DNA of 64,000 nt from Kushneria indalinina DSM 14324 (GTDB lineage: Bacteria; Pseudomonadota; Gammaproteobacteria; Pseudomonadales; Halomonadaceae): positions 186,001-250,000 of the forward strand of contig NZ_QRDJ01000007.1 in the NCBI RefSeq assembly GCF_003385845.1, in the 5' to 3' direction. The notes under the pieces were generated by a model that worked only from the letters and a program-made list of their open reading frames with translations, did no database searches and had not been told where the DNA came from. This document shows, piece by piece, positions 60,132-64,000 of the stretch. The position numbers were made by a program, and so were the translations under genes. Every line of letters starts with the position of its first letter. Within the stretch, counting starts at the first letter, position 1.

Positions 60132-61367
60132 ATGAAGCATCTGACGCGACGCAGCTTTGTAGCTGCCGGCATGTTCAGCACCGTGGCGGTCGCCTCCGGC
60201 GCCTATGCCCAGACCGTTCCCAAACCGCAGCGACGCGACGGTGTCGGCGGTGACGACCCCGGCCCTCGCAACACGACCATCGATCGTGACAACCCCACCC
60301 TGATGAACCCGCCGGACACCGACAGCGGCACCCTGCCCAACCTGCGCTTCCCCTTTGGTGATGCCCACGTGCGCCAGGAAAGCGGCGGCTGGACCCGCCA
60401 GGTCACCAAGCGCGAACTGCCGGTCTCCACCACCATCGCCGGGGTCGACATGCGCCTCAACGAAGGCGGCATTCGCGAGCTGCACTGGCACAAGGAAGCC
60501 GAGTGGGCCTACATGACCTACGGCAAGGCGCGCATCACGGCGGTGGACGCCGAGGGCAACTACTTCGTCGATGACGTCGAAACCGGTGATCTGTGGTACT
60601 TCCCGCCGGGCATCCCGCACTCGATCCAGGGGCTGGGGCCGGATGGCTGCGAGTTTCTGCTCGCCTTTGACGACGGCGGCTTTGATGAAAACTCGACCTT
60701 TTTGCTCAGCGACTGGTTCAAGCACATTCCCAGGGAGGTGCTGGCCAAGAACTTCGGCATCGATCCCTCCCATCTTGGCGACACCCCTGACCCGAGCGAG
60801 GAGTACATCTTCGCCAACCAGACACCGGGCTCGCTGGACAGCGTCAGGCCAAAGGGCGCCGATGAGGTGCCCGAGCCCTTCAGCCACCGGATGCTCAAGC
60901 AGGAACCGATCAAGACACCCGGCGGCACGGTGCGTATCACCGATTCCTCCACTTTCAAGGTGTCGAAAACCATCGCCGCGGCGCTGGTCGAGCTGGAGCC
61001 GGGCGGACTGCGCGAACTGCACTGGCATCCCAACAACGACGAGTGGCAGTACTACTTGAGCGGCACCGGTCGCATGGGCGTGTTTGCCGGTGCCGGCGAG
61101 GCGCGTACCTATGACGTTCATGAAGGCGATGTCGGCTACATCCCGTTTGCCATGGGCCACTACATCGAAAATACCGGCGACACCACGATGCGCTTTCTGG
61201 AACTGTTCAAAAGCGATCACTACGCCGACATTTCGCTGAACCAGTGGCTGGCGCTGACCCCACCCGAGCTGGTCAGGGCGCATCTGGGTCTGGATGACAC
61301 CTTCATGGATTCGCTGAAACAGCAGAAATCCCCGGTGGTGTCGAAAGACGGCGGCAGAAAATCCTGA
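60132..61367 (+). CDS. oxdC: Tat-exported oxalate decarboxylase (bicupin)
   Basis: 411 aa. Tat signal at 1-27 (TRRSFVAAG ... GAYAQ), then two cupin domains each with a manganese site: RELHWHKEAEWAYM and PPGIPHSIQG in the first, RELHWHPNNDEWQYY and AMGHYIENTG in the second. The lid DENSTF matches the SENST lid whose Glu makes the enzyme a decarboxylase rather than an oxidase, giving formate and CO2 from oxalate. Ribosome site AAAGGAC. Probably periplasmic; no formate dehydrogenase or oxalate carrier is adjacent. Confidence 0.9.
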   Translation: MKHLTRRSFVAAGMFSTVAVASGAYAQTVPKPQRRDGVGGDDPGPRNTTIDRDNPTLMNPPDTDSGTLPNLRFPFGDAHVRQESGGWTRQVTKRELPVSTTIAGVDMRLNEGGIRELHWHKEAEWAYMTYGKARITAVDAEGNYFVDDVETGDLWYFPPGIPHSIQGLGPDGCEFLLAFDDGGFDENSTFLLSDWFKHIPREVLAKNFGIDPSHLGDTPDPSEEYIFANQTPGSLDSVRPKGADEVPEPFSHRMLKQEPIKTPGGTVRITDSSTFKVSKTIAAALVELEPGGLRELHWHPNNDEWQYYLSGTGRMGVFAGAGEARTYDVHEGDVGYIPFAMGHYIENTGDTTMRFLELFKSDHYADISLNQWLALTPPELVRAHLGLDDTFMDSLKQQKSPVVSKDGGRKS

Positions 61368-61382
61368 TGGTTTGACGCCAAC

Positions 61383-61411
61383 GCACACCGGGGCGCCCGG
61401 CCCCGGTGTGC
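61383..61411. terminator. Hairpin between convergent genes
   Basis: Arms GCACACCGGGG / CCCCGGTGTGC around a short GC loop, 16 bp after the oxalate decarboxylase stop and 30 bp beyond the end of the opposing gene. No T-run; may act for both strands. Confidence 0.45.
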
Positions 61412-61440
61412 TGCAAATTGACGGCCGGACGGCGGGTCAT

Positions 61441-62595
61441 CTACTCGGCAGACGTCGGTGACACATCTCGACCCCGGGCATCGCGTCGCCCGCCCCTGCG
61501 GCTCGCGGTGAGCAAAACCCATAAAAGCGGGCGAATCAGCCAGCGCCAGGCCAGATTAATCAGCCATAGAAACGGCAGCGCGATCACAAACCACAGCAGA
61601 AACTGCCCCAGCTTCACCGGCCAGCCGAGCCACTGCGCCAGGTTGGCGCCCAGACCGTTAATCAACGACGGGTGACGCACCACGATCCAGGTCGTGGCGC
61701 CGACGGCGGCCAGCTTTGCCGGCCGCGACAGCCGGGTGAAGCGAAGGCCGGCCGGTACCAGCGCCCGTGAGCTTCTAAGCTCGCCGCTGGCGCCCGCTAC
61801 CGCCCGGCTCTCAAGCGCCCCGGCCCGCATCGCGCGACCGGCGCGCAGCCACTTGATGGCACCCGCCATCATCACGACATCGACGCCCGCCCAGGCGATA
61901 TCGGCCGGCCCCACGGAGGCCGGGCCCTGCACGGTGCGCTCCAGATCGCGCAGGCCGCCGGTAAAGAAATCCCCCACGCCCGCGACCAGTCGCTCGCCCT
62001 GCAGCCAGTGCACCCGGCTTTGCTCATCCACCACGAACTGATCGAGAAAGCCGTAGCCCTCCGCCTGTAAAAAGGCGACGCCATAAAGACCGCGCTGATA
62101 CGGCGTCAGGCCGCGCGCTTCATCCGTCGTTGAATCGGTGGCGTCACTGTCGGCTTCGTCGTCGCTCCACCAGCCGGCAATCGCCCCGCGCGCCTCGCGG
62201 TAGCGCTGCGTCGCCCAGTGGCGCGCGGTCAGAGTCGGCACCTCGTTGTCATGGAACCAGGCTACCGGCAGTACGGCGTCGGGGCCAAAGCGGGAAAGGA
62301 TCTGTTGGAAGCCGGGCTCGAAGCCGTATTCGGTCAGCACCTCGCGGGCGGTATCGCCGTGACGCGAAAGCGCCAGCGCGCCGTTGAACACCAGCGTCTG
62401 ATCGTCCGCCCAGGCGAGAAACAGCGTATTAAGCGCCTCGGACTCCTCACCCAGCGAACGCGCCACCGTGTCCGGCAGGGCATCCGAGGCGGAGGCGCGC
62501 AGAAAACGTGATTCAAACGGCGTTGCCGTCGCGGCGGCAGAGAGTGCACCGGCGGCCAGTACGGCCGTCAGCACAAGGACAATAAATCGGGTCAT
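61441..62595 (-). CDS. Membrane protein of unknown function
   Basis: 384 aa. Signal peptide or first helix (FIVLVLTAVLAAGALSAAATA), then a soluble region with LGEESEALNTLFLAWADDQTLVFNGALAL and a segment YQRGLYGVAFLQAEGYGFLDQFVVDEQ. One further hydrophobic stretch follows (ADIAWAGVDVVMMAGAIKWL), then a C-terminal pair (ATTWIVVRHPSLI; VKLGQFLLWFVIALPFLWLINLAWRWLIRPLLWVLL) and an Arg-rich tail. No family recognised. The start is uncertain: an ATG 12 bases upstream is equally possible and neither has a clear ribosome site. Probably monocistronic, behind the receptor gene. Confidence 0.6.
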   Translation of the reverse strand: MTRFIVLVLTAVLAAGALSAAATATPFESRFLRASASDALPDTVARSLGEESEALNTLFLAWADDQTLVFNGALALSRHGDTAREVLTEYGFEPGFQQILSRFGPDAVLPVAWFHDNEVPTLTARHWATQRYREARGAIAGWWSDDEADSDATDSTTDEARGLTPYQRGLYGVAFLQAEGYGFLDQFVVDEQSRVHWLQGERLVAGVGDFFTGGLRDLERTVQGPASVGPADIAWAGVDVVMMAGAIKWLRAGRAMRAGALESRAVAGASGELRSSRALVPAGLRFTRLSRPAKLAAVGATTWIVVRHPSLINGLGANLAQWLGWPVKLGQFLLWFVIALPFLWLINLAWRWLIRPLLWVLLTASRRGGRRDARGRDVSPTSAE

Positions 62596-62680
62596 GAAAG
62601 GGCTCATCGGGTGTGGATAACACAGCCACCCAGTATGGCACTTTCATCTTCAGCAGGCGCTAGTGGCCGGTCCTTGTCTC

Positions 62681-64000
62681 CTAGAAACGGTAATCCAGCG
62701 TTGCGGTGACCTGTCGCTCATCGCCGAAATAGCAGTAACTCTCGTTGAAGCAGCCCGTGACATATTTTTTGTCAAACAAATTGGTGGCATTCAGCTTGAG
62801 CGTGGCGCCATCCAGCTCGTTGGAGACCTCGCCCAGATCAACGCTTACGAAGGCATCGGCCAGCGTGTAGTCACCGGTTTTGCGCGTGTTTTGAGCATCG
62901 GCGTAGCTGCCCTTGACGTAGCGACCACCAACGCCGCCGCGAATGCCGTGCGTAAAGTCGTACTGCATCCAGAGCGATGCCGTCTGTTCGGGCGAGAGCA
63001 CCGGGGTCTTGCCGGCGTCGATATTGACGCCGTCCTGACTGATGCTGTCGCGATATTCAATATCGTTGTAGCTGTAGCCGGCGATCATGTTGAGCCGATC
63101 GGTGAGCGCTGCGTTGGCGGACAGCTCAACGCCGCGCGAGCGGATGTCGCCGGCACTGATATAGGCTACCGGGCTGACGCTGGTGCGCTGCTGGACGTTT
63201 TGTTGGGTCAGGTCATAAAAGGCGAGCTGATAGAGATCGCGCGTCCCGGGCGGCTGATACTTGATGCCGATTTCATGCTGCTGACTTTTCACCGGGTCCG
63301 GTACGGCGCCATCCACCGAGGAGTCAGCGCTGGGATTGAAAGCCTCGCTATAGGCGTAGTAGGGCGCGATGCCTGAATCGAAGCGATACAGCAGCGACGC
63401 ACTGCCCGAAAACGCCTTGTCGCTGCGGCTGTCGGTGGCGCCACTAAGATGGGAGTGATATTCGCGATCCAGAAAATCCTGACGTCCGCCGAGCGTCAGG
63501 TGCCAGCGGTCCCAGCGCATCTGATCCTGCAGGTAGACCCCGCCCTGCTGCACTCTGCGAGTGTCATCGCTATCCCTGCTCGGCGCATCCGTCAGAGAGT
63601 TGCCCGAGTCATCCGGACGAAAGGGATCAAGCGATCTGGCGCCGGCGCTGCTGAACCTCACGTCATTTTTACGGCGCTGAAAGTCAACGCCAGCCAGCAG
63701 CGTGTGCTCTACCTCTCCCGTCATGAGCTCGTACTGCAGATTGTTGTCCGTCGAGAAGGCCTGCAGGTCTTCATCCGCGCCGGAGTAATATCGCGCCAGC
63801 GCCGCACCGTTGCCGTTGAACCCGGCCTGATAGACCTGCCCCACTTCCACATCCATGTTGGTATAGCGAGCGCGCGAGTTGAACGTCAGATTATCGCTAA
63901 AGCGGTGCTGCAGCTGATAGGAGAAGATGCGCTGGTTGCGCCTGAACACGTCGTTGGCCGGGTCAGCGTCCGACCAGGAAGAATCAACCGTGCCGCCAAA
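62681..64000 (-). CDS. TonB-dependent siderophore receptor, C-terminal part (cut by window edge)
   Basis: The last 439 residues of an outer-membrane beta-barrel receptor; the plug and N-terminus lie beyond the window. Seen: repeated amphipathic strands with aromatic turns (YQLQHRFSDNLTFNSRARYTN, GGVYLQDQMRWDRWHLTLGGRQDF, YRFDSGIAPYYAYSEAFNP), GIKYQPPGTRDLYQLAFYDLTQQNV, and the family ending NATNLFDKKYVTGCFNESYCYFGDERQVTATLDYRF with a paired Cys and terminal Phe. This ending is typical of ferric-siderophore receptors of the FhuA/FoxA/ferrichrome-type group. Its promoter and any Fur box are outside the window. Confidence 0.9.
   Translation of the reverse strand, partial: FGGTVDSSWSDADPANDVFRRNQRIFSYQLQHRFSDNLTFNSRARYTNMDVEVGQVYQAGFNGNGAALARYYSGADEDLQAFSTDNNLQYELMTGEVEHTLLAGVDFQRRKNDVRFSSAGARSLDPFRPDDSGNSLTDAPSRDSDDTRRVQQGGVYLQDQMRWDRWHLTLGGRQDFLDREYHSHLSGATDSRSDKAFSGSASLLYRFDSGIAPYYAYSEAFNPSADSSVDGAVPDPVKSQQHEIGIKYQPPGTRDLYQLAFYDLTQQNVQQRTSVSPVAYISAGDIRSRGVELSANAALTDRLNMIAGYSYNDIEYRDSISQDGVNIDAGKTPVLSPEQTASLWMQYDFTHGIRGGVGGRYVKGSYADAQNTRKTGDYTLADAFVSVDLGEVSNELDGATLKLNATNLFDKKYVTGCFNESYCYFGDERQVTATLDYRF

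Noticed and set aside
60039-61388. 449-codon minus-strand frame opposite oxalate decarboxylase
   Set aside because: Antisense shadow; the plus-strand gene has a Tat signal, ribosome site and both cupin motifs.

Overview
The window looks like a chromosomal segment of a GC-rich, aerobic, motile gammaproteobacterium, most likely a member of the Halomonadaceae (Halomonas/Kushneria/Chromohalobacter type). This rests on protein style, gene content (TmcA, FlhF, SstT, oxygen-dependent CobG, PaoABC-type oxidases, IdnO/IdnD/GntP, FUSC/HlyD/DUF1656) and high GC; no rRNA or tRNA gene was seen to confirm it. Both ends are cut inside genes: cobH on the left and a TonB-dependent receptor on the right.

Layout. 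1-7 kb: aerobic cobalamin genes (cobH', cobG), a 3-methyladenine DNA glycosylase, a secreted RPGF-repeat protein and an AaeXAB-like efflux operon. 7-17 kb: an unusually long flhF with a small downstream partner, an MFS transporter, an exported adenosine-deaminase-like protein, pepD, tmcA and a small exported His-rich protein. 17-31 kb: sstT, then a complete type I-F CRISPR-Cas locus. In that locus, array 1 is read leftward and array 2 rightward. Between them lie a FitAB/VapBC-type toxin-antitoxin pair and the operon cas1, cas2-3, csy1, csy2, csy3, cas6f. 31-37 kb: a PilZ/HD-GYP c-di-GMP protein, a LysR regulator divergent from a PACE efflux gene, a COG0523 GTPase behind a Zur-box palindrome, and copCD. 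37-48 kb: an SDR, a polysaccharide-deacetylase-like protein, two tandem paralogous three-subunit molybdenum aldehyde oxidase operons (one Tat-tagged, one apparently not) and a TetR regulator. 48-64 kb: a three-gene envelope-stress-type operon, a lone GntP permease, an aldo/keto reductase, an idonate/gluconate operon (GntP, IdnO-like, IdnD-like, 2-hydroxyacid dehydrogenase), a small membrane protein, class I fumarase, a Tat-exported oxalate decarboxylase, a membrane protein of unknown function and the receptor.

How things fit together. The CRISPR locus is the main accessory feature. Both leaders face the cas side, and the toxin-antitoxin pair lies directly upstream of leader 1. The pair also shares a 152-bp divergent promoter region with cas1. 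That region holds two inverted repeats with a common TGATTAC-type half-site, so the antitoxin may control cas expression and vapBC readthrough may enter array 1. An isolated 19-nt copy of the CRISPR repeat hairpin sits 1.5 kb beyond the old end of array 1, on the far side of sstT. Elsewhere the strongest regulatory signals are a perfect 8-3-8 Zur-like palindrome, an ATC-N9-GAT LysR box inside a 7-5-7 palindrome, and sigma-54-like and sigma-28-like promoters back to back upstream of flhF.
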